A stretch of 64,000 nt of DNA from Niebla homalea. Taxonomy: Eukaryota; Ascomycota; Lecanoromycetes; Lecanorales; Ramalinaceae. The notes under the pieces are model-generated. The model ran no database searches and was not told where the DNA came from. It saw nothing but the letters and a program-made list of their open reading frames with translations. The stretch spans positions 372,001 to 436,000 of the forward strand of contig JAHGAU010000015.1 of NCBI GenBank assembly GCA_019925105.1. The letters are read 5' to 3'. This document shows, piece by piece, positions 35,317 through 46,061 of this stretch. The translations under genes and the position numbers were made by a program. How positions within the stretch are numbered: the stretch's first letter is position 1; each line of letters begins with the position of its first letter.

Positions 35317-36011
35317 GATGGTTCCTGTGTTTTGTGATATGTATGGACGAGTATTTCGTTGCACAATGTAGTGAGGAAGGTTGGCTATGTGATGGCCTTT
35401 ATTTCATAGCAGACATTGTAGGAGGAAGACAGTGACCATCGTTGCGATTAGATCATCTGGTCCTTGTTAAGACAGAGTTCAAACACTCTCTTATCGATAT
35501 CACTTGAGCCGAGGTTCAGTGGTTACGGTGGCGGACAGTGTTACTGACTACCTAAATCATATCTCTTGGCATTTCACCCCTTTTCCAAATCACACGCGCT
35601 GAATGTCGAACATGACAGCAAAAGTATCAAATTTAGCTAATATCTTCAGGCCCCTCCAGTACAAGCTTGGCGATAGTGCTCAAGAGTTTTCAGGCTGTCT
35701 AAGATCCTACTGATCCGTGAATTTTGCTCGAATGATGTCAGCAATTTGATAGAGGTAATAGTGAGCGAATTCTACAACATAACAGGACAACACATTATTA
35801 AAGATAAGTCTTGATCAAGCCAGAACTGCGATTGCAATACACTTTGCGTAAGAGAATACTAAACCTCGAGATTGTCCTGTAAACCAAAGGCAACCGTCCA
35901 TGGGTCATCCTTTTATGACGGCAGACCTGGACGTCACGTTAGCCCAACAGATAAGTGGCTGAGAAGCCATTGTGGCTATTACGTCTATTATCCGTGTGAG
36001 AGTACCCTAAC
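35317..36011. other. Divergent intergenic region, thiolase / hexosaminidase
   Basis: I searched it for a signal-peptide exon of the GH20 gene and found none I could defend. No other gene seen. Confidence 0.5.
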
Positions 36012-38163
36012 ATGGCTTTCTGGCCGCAACCCCGGGAATGCAGTCATGGTAGCTCGGTCCTGTGGCTCTCTCCTGACCTAAAGTTTGATGTGGTAAAGAG
36101 TCGGACTTTCGATGACCATAAGGGATGGTATCACGGCCTGAGGTCCTCAGAGGAGTGCGAAGTATCCTTTTGATCCTCATTTCAAATTGACTGCTTACAC
36201 TTCATCCTTCAGGACGTACTTACACAGTTCCACAACGACCAAATCCATCCATGCGCCTTATGACCTCGTGGAAAGGGCATTTGATCGAATGAAGAATAGG
36301 ATCTTCCATCAAAGCTTCGTGCCTTACAAGATGCATCCGAGGAGGGCACAGTTTGAACCCAGTACTCAGAAGAGCATGGCTTTCATCAAAAGTCTCGTGA
36401 TCAACCTACAAGATATTTCTCTGCCAAGAAGAGTATCTCGAGAGGCGTACTATATTAATATGGATCTGAAGGGCCTCGTCGTCATAGGTGCCTTTTCGCA
36501 CATTGGAATCATGCGTGCCTTGGATACCTTCACCCAAGCTTTCTACCGACATTCGAAATCCAAGCAACCTTATACATCACTAGCCCCCCTGAAAATCAAA
36601 GACGCTCCATTCTTCGAGCACCGTGGTCTGAACCTTGACGTCTCTCGCAACTGGATACCACCAGAAGATGTGCTGCGAACAATCGAAGCAATGGGGTTCA
36701 ACAAAATGAACAGGTTGCATCTCCACGCCTCGGACTCCCAATCCTGGCCGCTGGAGATACCGTCGCTACCTACTCTTGCCAAGGAAGGGGCCTACAGGGC
36801 AGAACAGATCTGGACAACCAAAGACCTCGAAAAACTCCAGCTTCATGGGATCTACCATGGCGTTGAGGTGTATCTGGAAATTGACATGCCCGGCCACACC
36901 GGTGCTATTTTCCATGCGTTCCCGGACTTAATTACAGCATATGATCAACGACCATGGAACGAATATGCGGCTGAGCCTCCTTCTGGTCAACTGCGCTTGA
37001 ACTCGCCGGATGTCAAAGAATTTCTAGAAACCTTGCTGGGAGATCTTCTACCTCGAGTCCACTCATTCAGCGAGCGTTTTCATCTCGGGGGCGATGAGCT
37101 GAACACAGATGCCTACCTCCTGGATCCTACAGTCCGATCTTCGGACAGAGATATCATAAAGCCCCTGCTTCAGAAGTTCCTCGATCACGTCGTCGGGCTG
37201 GTAGAGGCGGAGGGGATGAGCCCTTATGTATGGCAAGAAATGCTATTGGACTGGGATCTTGAGTTCCCGGAGTCTACTGTCTTTCAGGTATTCATCCTGA
37301 GTCTCCTACAAATTTTTCGCCGCTGCTGTTTGTACGTCCACTGGAATTGTGTGACAACTTTGATTCTAATAAATTTGAAATATTCGGAACATATTTGCTC
37401 ATATCGAGACTTCTCCACCCTTGTGATTTGGTGTGTAGACTTGTTTTCCACACACGATCAAGTCTTGAATTAGTATTACATTCATTCAGACAGGTTCCTG
37501 CAGAAATGAAACACATTTCACCCTCTTCCATCTTCTCCCTCCCCCCCCTATTTCCCAACCCTTACATCTCTTCCTTCCTGACCCAAAACGCATCGCGCAG
37601 GCATGGCGTCCCGGTGCCCTCGCCGCCATACTCGACCGCGGCCACCGCGCCCTCTTCGGGGCCTCAACACCCTGCTACCTCGACACCGGCCACGGCACCT
37701 TCCTCGACCCTTCCCCCACCAACCCTTCCACCCCCATTAAACCACCCTACGCGGATTGGTGTCCTCCCTACAAGAATTGGCGACAGATACTGGATTATGA
37801 TCCCTTGGGTATCCCTTCCCCCTTTATTCCCCCCCCCCCCCCTATATCCCCCTTTCCACGTCTTCATCCGCTAATACGGGTGCTCGTGCCAAAGCGGACG
37901 TCCCAAAAGATCAGCACCACCTCTGCCTCGGTGGGGAAGTCCACCTCTGGGGCGAACTCACCGATGGCGTGAACCTGGACTCCATGCTCTGGCCCCGCAC
38001 CGCTGCCGCGGCGGAGATGATGTGGCGGGGCAAGGGGGAGGTGTGTGAGGGGAGTACCCGCCGGCTGGCGGAGATGCGGGAGAGGCTTGTGGAGATGAGG
38101 GTGAGGAGTGGGGTGGTGCAGATGGAGTGGGGGTTGAGGAATCCGGGGGGGTGTGTGCTTTGA
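36012..38163 (+). CDS. GH20 beta-N-acetylhexosaminidase, 5' end unresolved or broken
   Basis: Exo-hydrolase releasing GlcNAc/GalNAc from chitin oligomers and glycoproteins, normally secreted. The core exon (about 36190-37287) carries FFEHRGLNLDVSRNWIP, VYLEIDMPGHTG and the catalytic Asp-Glu in FHLGGDELNTDAY. Exon 37601-37808 continues AWRPGALAAILDRGH after a 313-base intron, and exon 37895-38163 follows an 86-base intron with branch CGCTAAT, adding GGEVHLWGELTDGVN and MLWPRTAAAAEMMWR. Upstream, 36012-36107 reads AFWPQPRECSHGSSVLWLSP, the usual N-terminal start of the mature enzyme. However, there is no signal peptide before it, and none of the donors I found (GTAAAG at 36108, GTATCC further down) joins the core exon in phase through the TTCAG acceptor at 36213. 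The gene may need an unseen exon or may be decaying. Confidence 0.85.
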
Positions 38164-39165
38164 GTTTTAATGGGGTGGGAGTGAAGGGGGCGAAGGGGGC
38201 GGCGTAGATGGAAATGGACGGGGGAAGATGAGATCGGTGTGGGAAAGAAGTGGAAGGGCGTGGTAAGCGCCGCGGTGGAGGATTTCATGAATGTCATGAC
38301 GTTTCTGTTGCCGAGGGATTGGGGGATGTGGGAGATATGGGTGGAGCAGAAAGTTCCCGACAATATTCTGCTTATTCCAAGGGCTCAGTCACATGGAATT
38401 ACCATCTTATACCCAGAAGTCCAGCACTGGAAAGTGGCAAGGCTTTGTGTTTACTGGTGGTCAACGTAACAACACATAGTATTATCTACATTTCGGACCA
38501 TCAGCTCAGAAGCTGCCAGCTTGTGCTCCAGAAGCCTTTAGACACTTGAGAAAACTGAATGGATTCAAGTAAAGTAGATATGGTCTGCGTTTCACAAAGA
38601 GTAAACCAATACCTCGCATCTTTCCACCCGCGAGAAAATTCAGCATCATGAATGTGAGAAAAAGCAATGTCGACTATGGTACAAGGTCTTGAATTGCTCT
38701 GGCATATTGTGTTCTCACTTTATATCTCGCGAGGACCTTAAGGTCTGCCCGTTTCTCAGATGTTAGCACAGCCACCGCCTACGATCTACCCCAAAAATTG
38801 AAACGACTACATTGGACACTGGAAGTGCACGTATTCTCTTGAAACAATCGAACCGTGAATCACATATGATAATCTGGAGTGGGTGGGGAGCGAAGGTGTA
38901 TGCCTGCCTGGCATTCAAACCCCTCGATGTGGCGATCAATTCTTCAGGACCCTTTTGTCCTTCAACTCCAGAACAATTAGGTAGTTGGCTCACTCGTGAT
39001 GGATGGACATCGTTGCTCACAACCATCGAGACCCTTGATCACTCGCCTTCGCTTTCGTTTCCCTTTTTTCCAGATACCAAATGCCACGGGCACAATACAT
39101 TGCTTTGAATCCCAGCACCTCTCTTCCCCCCCCTTTTCCTGGCCTTTCCCTCCCTTTCCCTAAAC
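38164..39165. other. Intergenic, no gene seen
   Basis: The first 150 bases are G-rich and continue the base skew of the GH20 gene. The rest, including 38.4-39.1 kb, shows no supported frame. Confidence 0.55.
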
Positions 39166-40237
39166 TTAAAGCGGCGCAAAGGGCCCAACTATCCGAGCAC
39201 ACAGACACACAGACACAGAGTCAGCCATCATTCCCGTAGCCATCAATCCTTAGCCATCCTTCTCGCATCCATCCCATTTTATTCCTCCTCCTCCTCCCGG
39301 GTCCCTCACCCAGCCTCCCCCCCCCTTTTTCCAGAAGAATGACTTCCCCCAAGAACTCTTTGCACACAACCATTCCAAAGTAAAAAAAAGAAAGAAATCG
39401 GAGAAAGCTCACCAGTGCTGACACACGTATGCGGACCCCGACTCGTCGGCCCCAGCGCCCTCCCCGTCGTCGGCAGCGTGGTGCACAAGCCCGGTTTCAA
39501 GCCGCCTTGCGGGGCGCAGAGAGGGGTCAGGTAGGTGATCAGGCCTAGTGATGTCAGCGCGCGCTCGCTCGCTCATTCATCAGCGATCCATCCATCCATC
39601 CATCACTTTTCGCAATGCTATGGATGTGTGCGTGCGTACCATACATCGGTCGGTGATGAAAGCAATAAACATGAGGAGAATGAGACATAGGGGGAGAAAA
39701 GGGGGGGGTTGGGGCGGGGAGATGAAGACCAAAAAAATAAGAAGGAGGAGGGGGAGGAGGGGGAACATACACTCGAAATCCTCAGGCGTACACGTCACGA
39801 TCTCACACGTCCCCACCGCGCAATTGAAGGCGTAATCGTTGCACAAGAAAGTGGTGTTGAGGAGCGAGCCGCGGGATCGGGTGAGCGCGTATTCGACGCA
39901 TTTGTCCTGGCGTGGGCGAGTGAGTCGATTATTCAAGGCCAAGCGGATGTTCGGAATGGCAGCAGCAGAGTGAGATTGGAGTGTAGAAGGTGACAAGGGC
40001 ATGAGGGTAATGCAGATGCTCAGAGGAATTTTTTTTTTGGACGGGATTGAAAGAGAAGGTAGAGAGATGTACACCACAACTGGGGGCCAGAGCGTGAAGC
40101 GTCTGTAAGGCTCTGTAAGAAGCCGAAGCGCGAGCGATGGGCCCCGTGGGGATGAGTGCCGTGTTTGTAGGAATTTGAGCTGCGTTGAAGGGAAGAAGGA
40201 TAGCCATTGTGGTGGCAAAGAAGCGTAAGAAGTGCAT
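39166..40237 (-). CDS. Secreted CFEM-like protein
   Basis: Small Cys-rich fungal surface or effector-type protein. Exons 40237-40073, 39906-39771 and 39544-39413 join in phase; a fourth, 39248-39166, is possible and would end the protein at about 171 residues. Signal peptide: MHFLRFFATTMAILLPFNAA. The Cys pattern after splicing is APSCGDKC, FLCNDYAFNC, VGTC, VTCTPEDFEC and TPLC, that is eight cysteines spaced as in CFEM domains but with a looser centre. A Gly/Pro/Thr-rich tail follows (GLKPGLCTTLPTTG). Introns are 166 and 226 bases, long for this genome, with donors GTACAT and GTATGT. The last donor is GTGAGC at 39412; the terminal exon is the weakest part. No GPI signal can be seen. Confidence 0.7.
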
Positions 40238-41063
40238 CCTGAGGGCGATGAGAACAGGTGATGGAAGGGATGCAGCAGAGTGGATTCGATGATTGACGAA
40301 GGTTGATCTCGATAAGGATGGAAGGAGGACTGATTTTTTCGTCTGTCGGAGTAGAGAAACAGTAGAGGATGCTAGGGAAGAGTAAAAGACCGAGAGGAAG
40401 AAAAGCTCGAGACAGTCGTATTAGATGGAATCTCGATAAGACCAAACTTTATCTCAGAAAGAGATGCAGATGTGCAGCATGAGGGAACCCCCTCATCTTG
40501 AAATTATCCCCACCAATCGAGGGATGCCTCCGCATGTTTGTTTAGCAAGCGAAGGAAGCAGATCTCGGCGGAAACCAAGGCCAGGGAAAGCATGTAATAG
40601 AGTCAAGAAAATAACCTGCCTTGTAGGGACTGGCACAGGGTTTCGAACATGGCATTCAGGGTCACTGCGTGTCAGATCGCGGGACTGTTGTATCAGAGAC
40701 TGTTTGGTCAACGAGGATTGATTGTGCAGTAATGATGTAGCTTCCGAGACGTAACGTCTTGTTAAGGCAGGCATGCGGCACGACTGTCGGCAACCAATGA
40801 CCGGTGCTTCAGATCCGAAGGAGCTTCAGATCCGAAGGAGCCGGCAGCCACGACAGCCTGCGGAGGATCAGATTCATAGCTGCAAATCTTGGAGTCCCTG
40901 GTCACTGTCACGAGCCTGGGCCCTCACATCATGTAAATGCTAGTGCGTCATCGCGCAACCCCTGAATTCATTACCTAAGGCGATAAGATTGAGTGATCTC
41001 CTCAACCCAAAACGAGACCCTTTGGTCTCTGGTGGAGCAGGGGGTTCAAGCCGCCACAAGCGG
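40238..41063. other. Intergenic with a 17-bp tandem duplication
   Basis: GCTTCAGATCCGAAGGA occurs twice head to tail at 40806-40839, with CCGG close on each side. Nothing else recognised. Confidence 0.6.
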
Positions 41064-42583
41064 TCAAGTCGACTCGACACGGGCTAGCCAGTTGATAACC
41101 TAGCGGGGGATGGAAAGTCAGTCATCGGTTCAAGCTTGCTTTGGTGTGCGTTGCCCGAAGTATATTCAGACGATGATCATGCACTGTAGTAGAATTGGGA
41201 CGTCACGTAGCCTTACCATCATTGCTTGCACTAGAGTCACTCGAAGGCCATACCCACTGCCGTCCCAGCTGTTCGCTTGCAACGTCAAATTGTACATCCC
41301 CAAAGCGTCCAATTCCCGCGAATGGGCTTCTTTGGCCATCTCGAGCGTGTAATGCCAGAGAGCATTGTTGCCTTGACTCAATATCTGTCCCGGCGGTTTT
41401 CGATGTCCTGCAGAGTTCGGACCGATCCAGAGAAATGGAACGTTGCGACCTGAACTATCTGCAAGGCTGACCCACTCGTCCATGCTAGCTGTAGCATCTG
41501 TCCAGGAGAGAGAGGTACTGAGACCTAACGTATGAATGACAGGGATGGGCTTGTACGAATCTGGGTCTGACTTGAGGAGGTGGATGAAACGGTCGTGTTG
41601 TTCGTCCATGGTTGGAGAGCCAGCAATCGGGAGAAAGAAATGCGGTGTCCCTACAATCAACGCGTTAGCTGTCAAGCACCTAAGATGCAGAATTGGATCT
41701 GGATGTGAGCTGGAGGTTGTGTCGTACTATCACAGCGATATGGATTTGCATGGCCACCACTGCCTCCATTATTGGCTCCAACGGTATCACTCTGTAGTAT
41801 GGCATGCTTGGCACATTCTACCTTGATGATCTGGTTGTCACACCTGCAAGCCTCGCGCTCGCTCTCGCTCAACTCCCATTGCATCAGACCTCCCATTGCA
41901 AGATTCTCCCTCATAAGCATGTTAAAGGCCGAATAGATGTGCTTCAGCAGGTCGTCACCAAGGAAGACAAGGGCGTCAAAGCGTTCCAGGATCATACAGA
42001 TCTCCGGGCCAGTATACCAGCGGTAATGACAGCCAGAGGGAGAGTAGGGAGCGTCAAATCCGTGACGGCCGCCGTCGGACATGGCTTCCAACAATCGCTG
42101 GCGGTTGTGGCAAAAGAACAAATGCTTCGGTCTATCATGTTGAGTGAGTTTCGGAGGTGCATAAAGCTCGGACGAGGTGATGCCGCAATCTTGGTGTCCT
42201 TCAAAATGCACCAGGTAGCTAGGAGGCATGGGTTTTAACGATAGTATGTACAGCAAGCGGGCAGTTGGTACTCACTCCTCAACATCATCTGGCGAGAGCG
42301 GGATTCCATCCGTCTGTGTCCCTGCCTTAAGAAAAGGATGTAAAAGCCAGATGAAAATCACCAGGGCTAGAATGCTTGGAATAGCTATACGCTGACGACT
42401 CACGTCAAGGCCGTCCTGCTTTTTCGGCATGCTCAATGGTGACAATGGCGGTGAGAGAACTTCACGTTTCTCCAGGAATAGCGTTGATGATTTGGAGTGG
42501 AACTTAGGAAAGCTTGGGAAACGCGGGAAGGGAAATGAATCAGTCCGTCGGGGTGTCATTGGGGTTGTCTGCCATGTGGCCAT
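41064..42583 (-). CDS. Type II membrane protein with PC-esterase/SGNH-like domain
   Basis: Resembles the fungal PC-esterase (Pmr5/Cas1p, SGNH-fold) proteins thought to O-acetylate glycans in the Golgi. Four exons, 42583-42276, 42218-41728, 41650-41217 and 41099-41064, give 422 residues; introns are 57, 77 and 117 bases in phases 2, 1 and 0. A Pro/Ser-rich cytosolic N-terminus of about 70 residues precedes one anchor (IPSILALVIFIWLLHPFL). The luminal domain has the block-I-like ALVFLGDDLLKHIYSAF, Cys pairs (EACRCDN, VECAKHA), and the C-terminal NSWDGSGYG...VQAMMVINWLARVEST, the last part supplied by a 36-base exon. Where the family has G-D-S and D-x-x-H, this protein has G-D-D and D-G-S-G, so catalysis is doubtful unless the substitution is normal in its subfamily. 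I am sure of the structure, less of the activity. Confidence 0.8.
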
Positions 42584-43634
42584 GACGGAAGTCTTGATTA
42601 GATTGAGCCCGGTGGGCTAATCTTCCAGGCGAGAGCGAGTAGGTTGACAAGTAGGGTGACAAGTAGAGGAATCGCGACCACAAGATGCAACTTCAATGCT
42701 CAGTGTAACTTCATGTCACATCATCGTGAGGCGGTAAAGAAAGTGAAAGTGCGACCTACTTGGCGGGTGACACTTGATTTATAGGAATCAGTCTCGACCG
42801 CGGAACCGGTGCCAAGCTATTGAATGATGTTGTCATCATCAGTATACTACAACATCAGAGAACACTGTTCCGATGTAAACGTGATGCAGATTATATGACA
42901 GGGTTTGCAATCATCATGTACTCTGCAGTGACTCCATGCTCCTGACTTATAGGCAAGCGAATTGCAAGGACTAGATTCTTGCACAGCAAACGCACATGAG
43001 TCATTCATCTGGGTGCTGAGCTCTACACTTTCCAAGGCGCCAGTTGTTGTTAGAACTGATGAAAGCTCACCCTTTTTCACTATTGGCAATCAATATTTTT
43101 CATCACGTCAGGAGGCTAACTGCGTATCCTCCAGACCGTTATCCGTCCGTCCTTACAAGAGGCCCTTGAAGGCCTTAGGGGTCAAGGGGAGCGGGACCGT
43201 TCGTTCTAGCCACGGGTGCTAGTGGGCGCGATTGAGCCGCGACTTGCGGAGAGGCCTCCGCAAGACCGGAACGCCTGACCATTTGGTGACTCAAACACCT
43301 GGTCATGGCTCTCGCTTGTGTTATTACCCGTTTCTCTTCTCATACTCTCAAAGATTTCCAAAGAACCTATATGGATTGATGTCTTCGACATACTCCATCC
43401 CTGTCTCCACATCCTCGAATGCCAAGGACCAAGCAATCGCCCCACCTTCGAAGCTTCCATGAGTCCGAACTATCTCTTGTGAGCTGGTGAAAGCACAACG
43501 AGCGCGAGACCACATACAAGCGTGGGACTACACACGAGTGTGAGGCACATTCAAACATCGAGACTTAAAATCAGTCAGCAAGACACGGTGATTGAGGTCA
43601 AATCGTCCAGGCCGGAAGGCCTGCCTGGGTTATA
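42584..43634. other. Divergent intergenic region with hairpins
   Basis: Contains a 9-bp stem, 4-base loop hairpin CTTGCGGAG-AGGC-CTCCGCAAG at 43243-43264 and an imperfect stem TGACCA...TGGTCA at 43276-43305. No gene seen. Confidence 0.55.
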
Positions 43635-45155
43635 ATGTCATGGAAGCGATCCGAGCGCTTGATGGACACCATCAAGCATTACTCGGGCTTCCCAGCGACA
43701 GGCGTGAGCTTACGGCAAATGGTCCAATTTGGCGAGAGACCCTCAACAGGTGAGGCAAGGATCTTATTATGAGACCCTCTAGGTTCGACTGACCGAGAAT
43801 CACCTTAGGCACACTCTTCCGCGCCTCACAATTCTTGTCCGAGGAGCTTCCCATCCGGCTTGCACATCGGGTACAAGAGCTTGGAGATTTACCGGATGGG
43901 CTCAATGAGATGCCTTCCATACAGAGAGTACAAGATTGGTATTCACAGTCGTTCGAGGTAGGGCAGCCCGCTGGCACGCACATCCCAAGATGCTGACCCA
44001 AGGCAGGATATCACACAACTCGCGAGGCCAAGTCTTGAATCCCATGTTCGCCAAAGGTTGCTCAAGCCGCCAAAACAGAATCCAAAAGACTCGAAGATCC
44101 TCAGCCAGACCACATCGAATCCTAGTGTCCGGGAAGGCCAGTACAGATCCATACCAAATCCTAACCCGAATCAAAATGGCAATGGGCATGGGAGTGCGTT
44201 GAAGGCTGCCACTGCGGCAAGGAGATATTATGCTTCCACAGACAATGACGGAGACTGGCCGCCCGAACTTGAGGATTATAACAAGCGCTTCTCAAAGACG
44301 CTCGAAGGAATCAAAAAGCGGCATGACAGCGTCGTGACAACAGTGGCGCAGGGAATACTAGAATACAAGCGGAAGCGGCAACGGATGCAAATCGACACCA
44401 ACATACAATCCTTTTTGGACAGGTTCTACATGTCTCGGATAGGGATACGAATGTTATTGGGTCAGCATATCGCTCTCACGGACCAACGGCAATCGGTGGA
44501 GCCGAACTATGTCGGCATCATTTGTACGAAAACCAACGTGCGAGAATTGGCGCAAGAGGCCATTGACAATGCTCGGTTTGTGTGTGAAGATCACTACGGC
44601 CTGTTTGACGCGCCAAAAGTCCAACTGATATGCAAGCCCGATCTGAATTTCATGTACGTGCCGGGTCATCTCTCACACATGCTGTTCGAAACGCTCAAGA
44701 ACTCGCTCCGGGCGGTGGTCGAAACCCACGGTCAGGACAAGCAAGAATTTCCCGTCACAAAGGTCATCATTGCCGAAGGGAATGAGGATATTACCATTAA
44801 AATTTCAGACGAAGGTGGCGGGATACCGAGATCTGCCATCCCTCTCGTTTGGACATATATGTACACTACCGTGGAGACGACACCGAATTTGGATCCCGAT
44901 TTCAACAAAAGCGATTTCAAGGCTCCGATGGCTGGATTCGGCTATGGTTTGCCGATCTCCCGGCTCTATGCTCGTTACTTTGGCGGTGACCTGAAGCTGA
45001 TCAGCATGGAAGGGTGAGTCTTCAAATATCCTCTGACGGTGGTCCAGTGCGGACTACGGTGCGTGGATTTCTGCTGACTGTCATTTGCCAGGTACGGCAC
45101 GGACGTTTATCTTCATCTGAATCGGCTTTCCTCTTCATCAGAACCTCTGCAATAG
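43635..45155 (+). CDS. Mitochondrial PDH / branched-chain ketoacid dehydrogenase kinase family
   Basis: GHKL-fold kinase that phosphorylates and switches off a mitochondrial 2-oxoacid dehydrogenase (Pkp1/Pkp2 in yeast, PDK/BCKDK in animals). Exons 43635-43749, 43809-43957, 44007-45013 and 45092-45155 give 444 residues; introns of 59, 49 and 78 bases. The N-terminal helical domain starts MSWKRSERLMDTIKHYSGFP. ATP-binding motifs are the N box ETLKNSLRAVV, the G1 box DEGGGIP and the G2 box GFGYGLPISRLYARYFGGDL; the C-terminus is YGTDVYLHLNRL. A 90-residue Asn/Pro/Lys-rich insert lies between the two N-terminal helical parts (around RYYASTDNDGDWPPELEDYN), as in the fungal Pkp2-like branch. Whether it acts on pyruvate or branched-chain dehydrogenase cannot be read from the sequence. 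Confidence 0.94.
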
Positions 45156-46061
45156 CAATCAGCAGTCATGAGGGGTAGTACCCAAGGATTGACGCTGAAC
45201 CTCGCAGCCATGCGCTCGCGGCTGAGAAACCGTGAGGTTAGTATGCGGAAGCAAGTTGGCGATGCAGAAGGCATGGTCAACGAAGAAGGCATCGAGTTTG
45301 AGGGCAATAGTCAGCTGTGAAAGCTGCTCAATAACAGGATCGATCGCTTCTTTTAGCCATTGTGGGAGGCATCTTGCTTTAGCGCTCTGGACAGAGATCC
45401 TGTATATATACCAACCTCTTGGAAATCAAATGTAAAAAGACATGGTATATCCGCAGCCATCTACCCTTCCCTTCGTACCGTGTATCATCATAACATCTCC
45501 TCGATCCTCTCTCATTGGCGGCCTCAACATGAAAGCCTGTCTCGTGGCGCAGTAGGACTAAATGTACGGGAACGTGCTCAAAGATGCTGGGACTATGGCC
45601 TTGCATCGCCGACAACTTCCCATCCCACATCCCTGACGGCTCTATCAATAATATATGACATAACGGCTGGTAGCCTTTGGAACGGTCTCGGCTCTCAAGC
45701 ATGAAGTCTTCCTACATCATGAGCCACAACACATAGGTTCGATGGAGGATAATGCGCTCTCTGTCGGGTGACAAGGCGCGTCCATGGGCGCAGCCACAAT
45801 GTTTGACAGCCAATCACCACCATGACAAGCGAGCCTATGCAGGATAAGGCTCCCCAGCTCCTTCACCTCCGCAAGCTTCGCTCAGCCTGATAAGCTATGG
45901 CATTCCTACCTTATTCGGCATGAATCCAGGCCCCCGCAACGGCTCTCCCTCCACCAGACTTCTCCTCTGCGACCAACACAGAGCACGGTGTTTGCCTAGC
46001 AAAGATCGAGTCCAACAGCGCCAGATCATTTCAAAGGTGATACATCAGGCATCGGTCAAAC
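45156..46061. other. Intergenic, promoter of the following gene
   Basis: No gene seen. The last 150 bases are probably leader of the next gene. Confidence 0.55.

Noticed and set aside
40625..40700. tRNA-like GGTTTCGAAC on the plus strand
   Set aside because: T arm is imperfect and no cloverleaf can be drawn around it.
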